Assembly: GCF_027409185.1 (NCBI RefSeq)
Contig: NC_084467.1
Coordinates: 18,590,501 to 18,654,500 of the forward strand
Reading direction: 5' to 3'
DNA from: Cynocephalus volans
Taxonomy: Eukaryota > Chordata > Mammalia > Dermoptera > Cynocephalidae
DNA: 64,000 nt
The notes below the pieces were generated by a model that saw nothing but the letters and a program-made list of their open reading frames with translations, made no database searches and was not told the origin of the DNA. Shown here piece by piece: positions 11,135 to 22,574 of the stretch. Positions within the stretch are counted from its first letter, which is position 1. Each line of letters starts with the position of its first letter. The translations under genes and the position numbers were made by a program.

Positions 11135-12130
11135 AAGTTTAATTCAATACCTTTTGATCACTTGCTAGTGCCAGGCTTTGTGCTGGGATAGAAAAGGAGG
11201 CAACAGAGAACTCCCAGTCTGGCTGGGGAGACAGGCACTTAAACCAATAGCCACACTGCCATGTGATGGGTTCAGTGATAGTATTTCCACAAGACACAGA
11301 GAAGGAAGGATGAGCCATAGGGCAAATGACTAAAAATGGAATCAGTGGCTCAAAGAGAATGAATATTTTTAAGTTGAGCGAGGTGTTAAAAAAAAATTAT
11401 AGGAGGCCATTGTTTTGGACTAAATTTCTGGACTAAGACCCAACAGACCAGACTCAAAATCAAAATGGAGTCACCCATGCCAAGGTTCCATGTCACCAAA
11501 CCCAAACTAAGTTGTTGTCTGACCTTCAGGGAAACCGGGAGAGAGAGATAATGGCTAATTTTCCAAGATTTAAACAGACCATTTTAAATCTTCATTTGGC
11601 ATGATAATGAAGTTCCCTGTGCTTTAATCCTTACACGAAAAAGATAGACCGAAGTAACCTGATGTTAACTAATCAGTTACTTTCCTATTGTTCTGTCTCA
11701 TTGTCCCCACCTTACAAGAAAAAGTAACTTTGAAAGGTAACTAAGGTGTATTCTTTGCTTCTGCTGTCTTCAGCCCTTCTCTGTCTATAAAGCCAACTTC
11801 TGCTGACCAGCTTATTGGAACACTTACTCTATTTTATGGAATGAGGTGCTGCCCGATTCTAGAATCACGATAAAACCAATTGAGATTTTAGACTAAATTT
11901 GTTGTAAATTTTGTCCTTTGACAAGGGTCTTGAAGGATGAATAGGAGTTTTCCAGGCAAAGAGAAGAAAAGAATATTCCAGAAAGAGGAAACAGCATGAG
12001 CAAAGGCAAGGGGTCATGAAACACCACGACAGGCTAAAGGAACCAACCACTTGGTAAAACCAGAGTGTTGGTGTGAACAGGACTGAAGCCATGTTGGGAC
12101 CTAAAACCGCATGGGCTGTAGGCAAATTTT
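11135..12130 (-). mobile_element. L2 LINE antisense, split by an LTR
   Basis: Left half 11135-11383 (tagtgccaggctttgtgctggga; ctgccatgtgatgggttcagtgat) and right half 11924-12130 (tcttgaaggatgaataggagtt; ttccagaaagaggaaacagcatgagcaaagg) join into one L2 once the LTR is removed. Confidence 0.7.
11384..11923 (+). mobile_element. Solo LTR of an endogenous retrovirus, about 540 bp
   Basis: Starts TGTTAA and ends TTGACA, has a TATA-like tctataaagcc at about 11783 and an AATCACGATAAAACC poly(A)-signal-like block near 11863, and interrupts an L2 copy. No internal retroviral sequence is present. Flanking duplications are not clean, so the ends may be off by a few bases. Subfamily not named. Confidence 0.6.
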
Positions 12131-12134
12131 AAAA

Positions 12135-12730
12135 GGACACAGTTTTTTTCTTGGCAAGCATTTCTCTGAGTTCCCTCTTTTCCCACATTTATTCAATATT
12201 TTGAATTTTGGTTTTGAGGCAAGATGACATTATTTACATGAATGTAAAGTTGTTTTCCAGCCCATCTGAAGCTGCAGACTTGCCAGGAGGCACATGTTAT
12301 CCAGACCTCGAGATTACAGCAAAGATGGGAGCAGAAGCCAGATGGAGCCTTGGCGAGACCTTGCACCTGGCTCTTCGCACGGAACCCCCACTGCTCACAT
12401 CCCCCTGCCTCCTGCTTTTCATTTCCCACATTCCATTCCTTCATTCCCTCAAGCTCCTCTTTAAAAACCCCTCAGTAAATCTGAGTCTTGAAGATGGCTT
12501 TAGCCTGGACATTTTCCTTCACATTTACCAGAGAGCTGGGTTAGCCTGACATCTCTCCTCAGGTCACCGGTATTCCTGAACAAAAGCTGACTTCCATTCT
12601 CACCAACATTGGACTTTCGAGGGTTTGTTTTTGAAAGTGGGCGGCAGCCAGACCTGTGCCCAGCAACCCAAGCATAGAGAGGAGGGGTGGTGTGGATGTT
12701 TCCAGGAATTAGGGTTTTTCACTTCGCAGT
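12135..12730. other. No gene or recognised repeat
   Basis: Chance frames on both strands (113 codons at 12208-12549), with no domain and no exon structure. Confidence 0.45.
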
Positions 12731-12734
12731 GACT

Positions 12735-12960
12735 ATGGCAGAAAGCTAGCTGTGTGTCCTTGGGCAAGTTTCTTAACCTCACTGAGCCTCTATTTCCTTT
12801 CCTATACGTTGGGTTGTAGTAAAAACTTCCGCATCGGGCTGTAGTGAGGATTAAAGGAAATAATATCTATAAAGTGCCTGAAACAATGTAAATGCTCAAT
12901 AGATGCTAGTCATTGTTATTGATTGTTGTTATTATGAATATGTATAAAGCATCAACTTAA
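12735..12960 (+). mobile_element. MIR SINE
   Basis: gctgtgtgtccttgggcaag, cctcactgagcctctatttc, taaagtgcctgaaacaatg, aatgctcaatagatgctag: near-complete sense MIR. Confidence 0.85.
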
Positions 12961-12964
12961 AAAA

Positions 12965-13285
12965 ATAAAAGGCAACACGTGAATCTCTCCCTGCCCCCCA
13001 CCCATGGACTCCCAAAAGTGGGGGAGGAGTTTACCAGATCAGACAGCTCATGTTGAATCAATGAAGTTTAATTATTTACACAGAATTTACCTATCCCAAA
13101 CTTAAAGTCAAAGTTTAAAGTTTTATTTTAACCCCCCAAGAGCATCCAGAACCTGGTAACATCAGAAGAAACCCAAATTCTGCAAGGAGTGCCTGCATTG
13201 AGCACCAGCACTGTTCAGTCCCTGGAGCCTGGGGGAGAACAGCTTCAGCATCTCCTCCGAGGCCTCCCACCCCATTCTCTTGCTG
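12965..13285. other. No gene or recognised repeat
   Basis: AT-rich then mixed sequence. A 61-codon minus-strand frame continues into the following LTR and is not credible as a gene. Confidence 0.4.
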
Positions 13286-13289
13286 TACT

Positions 13290-13648
13290 GTGCTATGGAC
13301 TGAATTGTGTCCTCCCGAAATTCATATGTTGAAGCCCTAACGCCCAATGGTATTAGGAGGTGGGGCCTTTGGAAGGTGGTTAGGGTTAGATGAGGTCATG
13401 AGGTTGGGGTTCTCATAATGGGATTAGTGGCTTTATAAGAAGAGAGAAACCACTCTCTCTCCAGCATGTGAGGACAGCAAGAAGGCTGCTGTCTGCAAGC
13501 CAGGAGGCAGCCCTCAGCAGGAACTGGATCTGCTTGCACCTTGACCTTGGACTTCCCAGTCTCCAGAACTGTGAGAAGTAAGTGTCTGTTGGTTAAGCCA
13601 CCCAGTCTATCATGTTTTGTTATAGGAGCCATAGCTGACTAAAAAAAT
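13290..13648 (+). mobile_element. MLT1-type MaLR solo LTR
   Basis: ttcatatgttgaagccctaac, ggtggggcctttggaaggtgg, ttagtggctttataagaaga, cccagtctccagaactgtgag, taagccacccagtctatcat, gctgactaa. Near full length, sense. Confidence 0.85.
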
Positions 13649-13689
13649 ACTTTCTCCTATAATATTGGAGTTTTGTTTCAAAGTATGTA

Positions 13690-13872
13690 CTGCAAACTGT
13701 AGTTATGTGTCTATCTGTGTAACTTATCTTTTTAACTTTTTCTTGAGGTGTGACAAATGTGAAACTCACAAATCCTAAGTGTACAGCTCAATACATCTTC
13801 ACAAAATGAACACCCCTACAAAACCCATACCCAGATCAAGAAATGAAGATGACCAGCCCCCCAGAGGCAATA
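13690..13872 (-). mobile_element. L1M 3' region, antisense fragment
   Basis: aagtgtacagctcaatacat, cttcacaaaatgaacacccc, acccagatcaagaaatgaag: antisense L1M 3' UTR. It ends at an aataaataaataaata run (13869-13888). Confidence 0.6.
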
Positions 13873-13945
13873 ATAAATAAATAAATACTATTGGGTAGTT
13901 ATTTATTTAATTATCAATGCAGGTGTTGTCTGTATTCTCATATAT

Positions 13946-14397
13946 TATTTTCTTAGGGCTGCCGAAACAAATTGTCACAAACTTGGTGGCTTAAAACAAC
14001 AGAAATTTATTCTCTCACAATTCTGGAGTCCAGAATCCTGAAATCAAGGTGTTGGCAGAGTTGTTCCCTTCTGGCGGCTCTGAGGGAGAATCTGTCCCAT
14101 GCTTTCCATGTAACTTCTGGTGGCTGCTGGCAAAATCCTCGGCATTCCTTGGACTGCAACCACCCTCCAGTCTCTGCTTCTGTCTCCACAAGGTCTTTCC
14201 TCTGTGTCTGTCTGTGTCCTCTTCTGTCTCATAAGGACACATTCGTTGGATTTCAGACCCACCAGAATCCAGTATGCTCTTATTTAGATCCTTATCTTAA
14301 TTATATCTACAAAAACCCTGTTTCCAAATAAGGTCACTTTCCAAAGTTGCAGGTGGCCATGCATTTTGGGGGGACACTATTCTACCCACTACACCCT
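13946..14397 (-). mobile_element. MaLR-type LTR, antisense
   Basis: ttcttagggctgccgaaaca, aacttggtggcttaaaacaa, agaaatttattctctcacaa, atgaattt-free core, ccctgtttccaaataaggtc and ggggggacactattctaccc match a common mammalian MLT1-like LTR read backwards. Subfamily uncertain. A 119-codon frame inside it is not a gene. Confidence 0.75.
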
Positions 14398-14399
14398 AT

Positions 14400-15375
14400 A
14401 ACATTGCAAGCCCCAGGGGGGCAAGTGTCACCCATCTTTAGATCACCAGAACCTAGCCCAGGGCCTGGCATACGTGAGCTGCTCACAATGTCAGCTAAAT
14501 AGATACTTTCACAGTACATCTTTGCATCAGAGCAACACTGTGCCTGACACGCGGTGGGTGGTCAGTAATTGACTGAGGGGTGAATGGCGTTTGAACATGG
14601 GTTGAAGGTGAATGTAGACGGTAGAGATGATAACAGAAGCTGTTCATTTAGCACTTTGTGCTCCCGACTTTCTGTTCATGGGTGTATTTAATCTCATGTT
14701 ACAGACACGTAGGGGACCATATGTCCCAGTTTGCCTGAGACAGACCCGGTTTGCACCTGTTGTCCCAGCAGAATGGGTATTTCATTCTCGCTCTCCCCTT
14801 CCACTCTCAGAAGTGTTCCCAGTTGGTCACCCCACAGATAAGGCAACTGATGCCTTACAAAGTCCTGAAGGCAATGAATTCGGCACCTGATTTGCACCCT
14901 CCTGGGGGGAAGGTTAATTAGAAGAAGGTGGTTTTTTCCCCAGAACTAAGGTTAGGTTTGGCGAAAGATGGAAAGTTCTTGGGATTCAGACAGACCTGGG
15001 CTCTAATCCCAGCTCAGTAAACTGCTGCTTGGGTGACCTGAGTCACATCAGTTCTCTCAGCATGTGACTCTCTTTATTGTTAGAGTGGGGAAACGTGCCA
15101 TCCCTACATGGAAGGGTCCTCGGAAGGAGTAAATGTGGACATCCATGGAGCGTGCAGCAGGATTTGAACTGTGGAGGGGGTGGGCGTGCAGGCAGAGGGA
15201 ACAGCTGGAGCAAAGGATTGGAGGTGGTGCGTGTACAGGGAACTTTGTATAACTGCATTTAATGAGATCCAGCTCAACTCAAACCTCATCTGCTGATGGC
15301 TTGACTCCCAGAGGACACTCCCATGCCTTCCACCTCCCCACGCTGGTGGAGACGTCTATTCAGCCTGTCTCAATC
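14400..15375. other. No gene; L2/MIR scraps
   Basis: 14400-14480 and 14530-14590 read like L2/MIR 3' ends (cctggcatacgtgagctgctca; ggtgggtggtcagtaattgactg). 14985-15070 is MIR-like. Remaining DNA is unassigned, with chance frames up to 87 codons. Confidence 0.5.
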
Positions 15376-15394
15376 CATCAACACACATAGCAAG

Positions 15395-15560
15395 GAGTGG
15401 CAAAGACCTTAGAGATGAGAGACTAGTATTCAAATCCCAGTCCCACCCCTTACCAGCAGTGAGTCACCTTGCATGAGTCCCCTCTCTGAGCCTCAGTTTC
15501 CTCATCTGAAAAATGGGGAGAATCTCAACCAACTGCAGGGTGTCATGGAGAGGATTGAAT
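15395..15560 (+). mobile_element. MIR SINE
   Basis: tattcaaatcccagtcccac, gcatgagtcccctctctgag, cctcagtttcctcatctgaaaa: sense MIR. Confidence 0.8.
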
Positions 15561-15561
15561 G

Positions 15562-16148
15562 GGCCCGGGTGGCAGGACCTTACCCTGAGTCTCTCCTACC
15601 CTCCCACATTCCAGGTGCCTGTGTACAACTGAAGCTCAGACACAGATAGCCTCCTCCTCAGCCCCCTCTTTTCTGGCATCCTCCTCACCCAGATCCCTGG
15701 CAGCTACATCACAGGCACCAAGTCCTAGACACAGGGCTGCTGGTCTCCTCCCTGCTGTGCCTCCTGGTGCCCACAGCCACTCTGCTGGGCCCCGGAGACC
15801 TCACCCTCCTGCAGATCCTGTGGGGCTCACACAGGTAAGCATCTACCTCATGGAGTGCAGCCCCCAGGGCCAGTGCTCAACCAGGAGGGCAAGAACCAAT
15901 ACCCCAGCTCCCAGCTCTAATCTTCTGAGGAAGCAGAAACAACCATTCAAAATTTTTTTTTAGTATTTACAACCGCCATTAAAGATACGCAACATGGCCT
16001 TACCCAGTTGGTAAACTATGGAAATATATTTGTTCAACGTGATAAAGAGCTGTTGCTCCAAACCCTGTGAGTGCCCCCAGCACCCTGGAAGCCTTAGCCC
16101 ACCCCAGATACCCTCCCACCGTTTTAACTCGTTCTAGAAGAAATACCC
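15562..16148. other. No gene or recognised repeat
   Basis: C-rich part to 15940, then AT-rich. Nothing supported. Confidence 0.4.
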
Positions 16149-16149
16149 C

Positions 16150-16230
16150 TGTATTGGTTAGAACAAAGCCTTAACACCAAGGTCATGGGTTCACATCCCC
16201 ATACTGGCCAGCCATCAAAAAAAAAAAAAG
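16150..16230 (+). mobile_element. CYN SINE, 5'-truncated monomer
   Basis: Begins within the A-box side (ttggttagaac), keeps B box gggttcacatcccc, ends in poly(A). Flanks gaaataccCctgta and gaacaccctgta look like a decayed target-site duplication. Confidence 0.85.
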
Positions 16231-16234
16231 AACA

Positions 16235-16605
16235 CCCTGTAATTATATGTCTTTTTTATAAATACCTAGAATTAAGCTACTGAGTCAAAAGGATGCACAC
16301 GTAAGGCTTTAGATTCATGTTTCCAAAATGCCCTGCAGAGAGTTTATGTCATTTGAAACTCCCTGCCACAAGGTGTGAGAGTGCCCATTTCCCCACATCT
16401 TCTTCAATAATGGCTTTAATAATTTTTCTATTGCTTGAAAACCTGGAAGATAAAAAATGATATAGTGTTTTAATTTGTGTTCCTTTGTTTCCTAGAAATG
16501 TTAAATATTCTTTCTTGGTTTGTTGGCTATTTGCTGTTTGTGTATTGACAGGGCCTCTTTTTATTGATTTGAAAGAGATCTTTGTATGTTAAGATGAACA
16601 ACTGC
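16235..16605 (-). mobile_element. L1M 3' region, antisense
   Basis: gtgtgagagtgcccatttcc, ccacatcttcttcaataatgg, tgatatagtgttttaatttg and tctttttattgatttgaaag follow old antisense L1 order. Confidence 0.75.
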
Positions 16606-16609
16606 AAAG

Positions 16610-17000
16610 TAAGCTCTAGATTCCAGAACGAATTTAGGTATTGTCTGATCCCCTCCTCCAAGCAGCTGAGAGAGGAACAATTTTTACTCAATCCAGAAAG
16701 ACTCTTTTACAGGGGAAATCTTGAGAAGGTGAAAAACAAGAGATATTGAGAGATTCCAGGTGCTTTTTATTTTGGAGGATTTTCTCTTGTTTACTCTTCC
16801 TGCTTCAAGCTGTGGAAAGACTGCTGTGTTCTTTTGCAGCCAGAATAGCAGAGTCACACCCTCATGACAGGGTGTGATCTTTCTGGCTTGCTGTACTTTG
16901 GGCCAACTGGATCCCCACCCAAGAAATCTCCTTGCTCATGAGCTGTGCTAATGCTGGTAAGACCCAGCCCGTTGTCATCTTACCAAGCCCCGACTCATGT
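16610..17000. other. No gene or recognised repeat
   Basis: Mixed composition, no coding signal. Confidence 0.4.
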
Positions 17001-17004
17001 TGTC

Positions 17005-17205
17005 ACTGCCACTTACCAGCTGTGTGTCCTTGCGTAAGTCTCTTAATCTCTCTGTGCCTCAATTCCCACATCTCCGCCATGGGGAAAACATTACCTATGT
17101 CTCAAGGGATGCTGTGAAGATTAGACAAGGTAATGTGTATAAGGCACCGGACACAGTGCCTGGCACAGGGTAGGTGCTCAAGAATCATTTGTCAAATGAG
17201 CAACT
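17005..17205 (+). mobile_element. MIR SINE, near complete
   Basis: cagctgtgtgtccttgcgta, cctcaattcccacatctccg, ggatgctgtgaagattagac, cacagtgcctggcacagggt, aggtgctcaagaatcattt. Confidence 0.9.
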
Positions 17206-17467
17206 GATGGTTGTTTTCCTTTCAGTCTGTTCTTGTTGCTTTTGTGTGTCTTTGTTTAGCTTTCACTTTTTTTTCCAGTTGAAAACTTACTCCACTTTTC
17301 AGAAAAATAGTAAACCAAACCCCTTCGCTTTAACCTATGTGGAATAGAAAACTTTGGTGACAAAAACCAGAAATAAACTGGAGCTTCACAGGAAAAATAA
17401 AGAAGTGGGGAGAATTTATTACAAAGAGCAGGGTGTCTCACAGATTCCAAGAGTTTCTCCCTACAGG

Positions 17468-17470
17468 TCT

Positions 17471-17506
<36 letters not shown>

Positions 17507-17515
17507 CCCCCTTTC

Positions 17516-17560
<45 letters not shown>
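17468..17560 (+). repeat. (TC)n polypyrimidine tract, about 90 bp
   Basis: Almost pure TC repeats broken by CCCCCCCTTT near 17509 and single C insertions. It generates low-complexity Ser-Leu frames on + and Arg-Glu frames on -, which are artefacts. Not tied to any gene here. Confidence 0.97.
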
Positions 17561-17561
<1 letters not shown>

Positions 17562-17563
<2 letters not shown>

Positions 17564-18100
17564 CCCTTCTGCCCTCCCTGCAGACTGGCTTTCTCCTCCA
17601 CTCAGTCCTCACTGCAGGATGTAGCCACCAATAGCTCCTGTTCCTCCCGGTGACAATCTCAACTACCTGCAAAGGCTCACTAGCTGACCTTTCTAGTTAG
17701 AGAGATTTAGATTGGCTCAGACTGGGCCAGGTCCAATCGATGTTGTCCCTTAAGAAACACACAGTAAGTGACTTCCTGAAGGCCAGTGAGTTCTTCAGAT
17801 CTCCTGTCTGTAGGCAAGGAAAGAATGGGGCAGCTGAGAAGCTTAAGTTCTCGGAGGCTTGGGATGGAAATAACTAGAAATTGAATTCAGAGCCCATAGA
17901 ATTGACCCCCGCAGGCCGGAGCTTGAAGGAGACTCCCATATCACCTAGTCCAACCTCTGCCCACGTGTCACAGAGAGGAAAGAGGTCCAGAGGTATGTGG
18001 CCTTGTCTGAGGTCACACAGCCAGTCAGTGACAGGGCTGGAACCAGAACTCAAGTCTCCTAGCAGCCTGACTTAGGCTCACGTTTTCAGGGTCAGATTTG
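17562..18100. other. No gene; MIR trace
   Basis: 17915-18065 reads as antisense MIR (cctagtccaacctctgccca; gaggtcacacagccagtcag; aaccagaactcaagtctcct). The rest is unassigned. Confidence 0.55.
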
Positions 18101-18104
18101 GTTT

Positions 18105-18315
18105 CTGCAAGCAGTGCTGGCCAATGGAACTCTCTGGACTGACGCAATTGTTCCGTGTCATTGCTGTTCTATATGGTGGTCACTAGCCACCTGTGGCTTC
18201 TGAGCACTTGACATATAGCTATTGTGGCTGAGGAACGGAATTTCTTATTTTGCTTTAATTAACTTTAAGTAGCCAAATATGGTTAGTGGCTACTGTATTG
18301 GAAAATACAGCCTTA
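18105..18315 (+). mobile_element. hAT-type DNA transposon fossil
   Basis: Same family as 3035-3238: ggtggtcactagccacctgtgg and agccaaatatggttagtggctac form the two inverted arms. Confidence 0.65.
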
Positions 18316-18319
18316 GAGC

Positions 18320-18935
18320 TTGAAACCTTTGGTTCTCTTTGAAAAGGAGCAGAAACCGAATCCCTGCTAGATAAAGAATCAAAACATAGGAACAGGTAGT
18401 TCATGCAAAAAGACATTTGTGAAAAATTATTGCTTTGTAAAAGCATCCGGTTTTGACGGTAATTATGGAAATGTAAAATAAAATTACTTTATGCTCTCTT
18501 CTTTTGGCCTATTAAATTGGGGAAAATAGCTAAAAGGTATGAATTACACTATTTAATCTTGTGAAATAGATCATTTGGAGTGTTCTCAGACTGCCTGGTT
18601 ATAAATCCTGGGTTCAACTCTTATGATCTGTGTGTGCTTGGGCAAACAAATTGTACATGCCTCAGTTTCTTTATCTGTTTAATGGGACTAACATTATCAC
18701 CTACCTCATGGGTTGTTTCTGAGGGACAAATGAAATAATGGATGTAAAGGGCATAGCACTGTGCCTGGCAAGTGGTAAGTGCTCAATATATGTGAGCTAG
18801 GATTATTATCTCCGTTTTACATGAGGCTCAGAGAGGGCAATTAACTTGTTCCAAATGGCCCAGCTATTAAGGGTTAGAGCCAGGATTCATGCTCAGGTCT
18901 CTCTGGCTCTAAAGCCTTCTTCCAAACTCCCTGCA
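18320..18935. mobile_element. MIR pair after unassigned DNA
   Basis: 18575-18800 is sense MIR (ctgcctggttataaatcctg; ctcatgggttgtttctgagg; cactgtgcctggcaagtgg). 18800-18920 continues as antisense MIR (tctccgttttacatgaggct; cagagagggcaattaacttg). 18320-18570 shows nothing. Confidence 0.65.
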
Positions 18936-18939
18936 TGGC

Positions 18940-20095
18940 TCAGAGTCCCCTAGCAATCCTCTCTTCCCACTCACACCTTCCTTACACCCCTGCCTCTAGC
19001 ACCCTGGCAAGCCCGTGGGCTCTCTGGGCTCTGGAGTCCCCAGATTGGGCTCCCAAGCGCCCTCCATGCACTGGGCACTGCCTGGGTTTCCTCGTGGAGG
19101 GGCTGCTGTGACCTGCTGGTGTCCATGGACTCCCTGCGGCTGACCACGGTGACGAAGCTGTCATCCACCTTGGTTAAAGACAGGTGCCCAGGCCCTGGGA
19201 AGAGAGAAGTGAAAAGGAAGAGAAGGTGGAGAGAGAGGGAGCATTTGGGGAGCTGGGAAGCCAATGACGAGGATGGAAGAGAGAAGAGAAACGGGACAGG
19301 GAGAAGAGGGGATGGCAGCAAAGCAAGGAACGAAAAAGAGCGTGAGTGTGGGCAGGTGGGGGAACAGCTGAGGGACACACGGAGGGCAGTCACTGAACCC
19401 TTGCTCGGGCCATCCTCGCCTCTTCATCCTTGGCAGAAAACAGGGAATTGAATTCAGAGACAATCCCCATTCTCTTAATGAGTAAACTGAGGCAGAGAGA
19501 GGTCAGGTGGCTTGCCCAAGGTGACTCAGCTGGACAATGCCACAGCTGGGGTGTGAGCCCAGTTCTTCCCATGAACTCTCACAGACGAGGGGAAGGTGGG
19601 AAAGAGGGGAGACAGAAGAGGGGAGGCGACGGGGATGAGGACCGGGATAATGACCGAGAGGAGAAAGGGGGCGGCACTGAAGGGGAAGGGGAAGGGCAGC
19701 GCTTCCCCTGGACAGGATTGTCCCTCTGTCCACCAGCTGCCCCCAGAATGCTAGGCCCCACCATGCCGGTCGTGGCTGTGACCTATGGGGGCTGTGGTGC
19801 CATTGCCTCAGTCATCTTGTTCTTTCTCACAGTGACCTTGACCAGCTTCAGCTGAGCAGGCTTCTTGGAGAAGCTGATGGACACAGATCCCGCGTGGGCG
19901 TCCCCTTCCCCTCTCCTGTCCTCCCTGCCCGCTCCACTCTTCACTGCGGGTGGAGGCTTGGCTCTGATCGGACAGCCGAGTCAGAAGTGCACAGCCCAAA
20001 CAGACGACAAAAGCTGGCACCCACCGCCTACACTCAATGCACGGAACGTCTGGGCTCAGCCCAAATAATGATTTCATGAAATGTGAAACACCATT
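18940..20095. other. Unique DNA with exon-like minus-strand open frames
   Basis: No recognised gene. The interval is G/A-rich on + (19200-19720) and carries overlapping frames. A minus-strand frame (19393 to 18971) includes a stretch after an acceptor-like pyrimidine tract ending in AG at about 19195. See the related finding. MIR remnants at 19455-19560 (ggtcaggtggcttgcccaag). Confidence 0.35.
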
Positions 20096-20099
20096 AAAG

Positions 20100-20690
20100 A
20101 ATCAGGTCCGACAACACCGGGAGTATGTTTATGCCTTCACGTGTCTCTGGACCACTGAAGGCGGTCAGTTACCCTTCATCCCACCTGTCATCCTGCTCGC
20201 GCGATTGCTTGTCTTCATAGAAAAGATATATTTCTCCACACCCCCATTTCTATCAAAAGTAATAAAGCAGAAGCCATTTCTTGGATGCTTCAAGAAAAAT
20301 GGAAGTACCTTTGTGAAAATGAGATTCATTTCTACATGTTTAATTTTAAACAAGTGTCTGTTGCAGGAAGACAACAGATGAGTTTCACTTGCCCAGTCCC
20401 TGGAGGTACTGAGTTAGTGACCCCTGCTCTGGACGATTCTAACAAGTGTTTCTCAAAGGTGGGCATTTTTGTGGGGCAGCATCCCCTCTGTTGGGTGTAA
20501 GCATTCATGCACTGAGACATTCAGCATCCCTGCCAACCCCATCACCCAGCAGAAGTCAGTCATGCCTCCTAAACCATTCAGAGGGCCCTGGGTGTAGATT
20601 TTGACCCAGAAGCTCCTTAGAGGCTAGGCCAGCATTTAATTCTGCAGCGATAGCACCCACCCAGGGCCTGCCGCAGGCTTAGCGCTCAGT
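20100..20690. other. No gene or recognised repeat
   Basis: AT-rich, with a 114-codon chance frame that lacks any domain. Confidence 0.4.
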
Positions 20691-20699
20691 AGACCCTGG

Positions 20700-21090
20700 T
20701 TCTGTTCCAGTTAGCCCTTTACTGGGGACCTACTATGCACCAGCACCGTCTTGGCACTTCCTGTCCACGATCTCATCTAATCCTCCCAACATTCCACCAA
20801 CGTCCATATCACAAAGCCCATTTTAGAAGTAAAAAAGCAGAGGCTCCGAGAGGGTGACAGATGTGCCCAGGATCTCACGGCTATAGAAGATCAGAGACAA
20901 TATTTGAACCCAGCCCTCCTGACTCCACGACTAGTGGTTTGTACCATGCCACAGCTGCCTCGGGCCATGGGGAAGCTAGAGTGCCAGCTCCCTGGGGGTG
21001 GGGGCTTTGTTGCTTTCATTTGCCAGTGCCTAGAACAGTGCCTGTGCATAGTAGGTGCTCAATACTTGCCCCCCAAAATGAATGAACACA
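20700..21090. mobile_element. MIR antisense and L2 end
   Basis: 20715-20950 antisense MIR (tactggggacctactatgca; tctcatctaatcctcccaac; cagaggctccgagagggtg). 21000-21080 sense L2/MIR end (cagtgcctgtgcatagtagg; tgctcaatacttg). Confidence 0.65.
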
Positions 21091-21094
21091 CAGA

Positions 21095-22240
21095 TGGATG
21101 TGACATAGTTTATTATCATATCATAGCTGCTAGTTTAGGGAGTCTGAACCAAGCTCTGTTAGCACCAGGAGAGAGGAGACCCTTTCTGCCCAGAACTCAG
21201 GGCAGCCTTCAGAACGAGTGACCAATGGGTGGCCTTGGAGCATGAGAAAGGTTGCCATGTACCAGGCAGGGAGTGTTAGGAGAGGGCGTTCTTGGCAGAT
21301 GGAAACGTTAGCAAAGATCTGGAGGTGCGGAGAGAAGACGACTTTCTTGAGGCCTCCCTGCAGCTTAGTAGGTGGAGATGCCAAGATGCAAACCCAGAAA
21401 TCTCAGCTTCAGAGCCCATGTTCTTAACCACTCCCCAGACTGCTTCCCACGCAGGGAATAGTGACTCCAGGGCATTACACAGGAAGAACTGGCAGGAATA
21501 GGTGACTGCACGGGTGACGGAGGACAAGAAACTGAGAATGACTTGAGGTCACTCAGTGAACAGGTAGTGAGTGTCCACTCTGTGCCAGCTCCGGCTAGGA
21601 GTAGGAGAGTCGGTGATGAGTGAGTCCCATCCCTGCGCTCCGGGGCTCACAGTCTGATGGGGGAGGTGGGTGCATACACATGTGACCAGGCCTGGAGGAG
21701 GACGGCAGAGGCGGAGGCTGACTCCTGGCACAAATCATTCAATGGTATTTCCTCTCCTTCCACCTCCTCAGACCGCTAGTGGCATTCTCTCTCCCTTTTC
21801 CAAAGCTGGCCTGAAATGGTTCCTCCAGGCAAAACTTCCCTGTTGCAGCACAGATCACACTAGCTTTCAGCATTTCTTCTGCTGTTGGGCTAAGAGAATC
21901 CCAGAAAGTCAGAGCAAAGGCATTGAAAGATCCTCTAGACCTCTGAGCCTCTAATCATGTCCCCTCTCCTGTGGAGCATGGCCTTGTGCACTTGGGTAGA
22001 CTTGGGGCTTCCTCAGAGCAGGGGTTGAAACTCTATGAAGTGGGCTGGATGCAAGAGGAAAAGAACCTGGAAGTGTGCCTGTGTATGTTCTTTCCCCTCT
22101 TTTTAACACAGATTCTAGCATACGAGATACACTATTCCTAACCTTACTTTTTTCACTTTAATTTTGAAAAGCATTCTTTATTATAGCTGCATAGTATTCC
22201 ATTGTATAGATGAACCAGAACTTTAAAACCTATCCAGAGA
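21095..22240. other. No gene; L2/L1 scraps
   Basis: 21150-21440 and 21545-21690 read like antisense L2 (ggtagtgagtgtccactctgtgcc; gtgagtcccatccctgcgctc). 22140-22215 carries an antisense L1 signature (gctgcatagtattccattgt). Remaining DNA unassigned. Confidence 0.5.
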
Positions 22241-22299
22241 GAGGCCCATGGACGTCCCTAAATAGAAAAGTTGAGAAGCTCTAAATTTTAACCCAACTC

Positions 22300-22570
22300 C
22301 TTCATTTTAACAAGCAAGCAGAGGTTCAGAGGGGAGGACTACTACCCATTGAACCCCCAGTATGTGCCAGGTATGTGACCTCAATGTATCCTCTCAATAG
22401 TCCCATAAGATCATATTAGTATTCCTATTTTAGGGAGGAGGAAACTGAGGCTCAGAGAGTTTAAGCCACTTGGCAAAGGCCACACAGGTAACATAGCTAA
22501 TGAATGGCAAAGCTGGAATTTAAACTCAGGTCTGTGTACCTCCTGGCCTACAGCACATGACCTTAGCCAC
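22300..22570 (-). mobile_element. MIR SINE, antisense
   Basis: ctactacccattgaaccccc, aggaggaaactgaggctcag, agagtttaagccacttggca, aatttaaactcaggtctgtg. Confidence 0.75.
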
Positions 22571-22574
22571 AGTA

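Noticed and set aside
17256-17672. 138-codon Arg/Glu-rich frame (minus) and Ser/Leu-rich frames (plus)
   Set aside because: Direct translation of the TC microsatellite.
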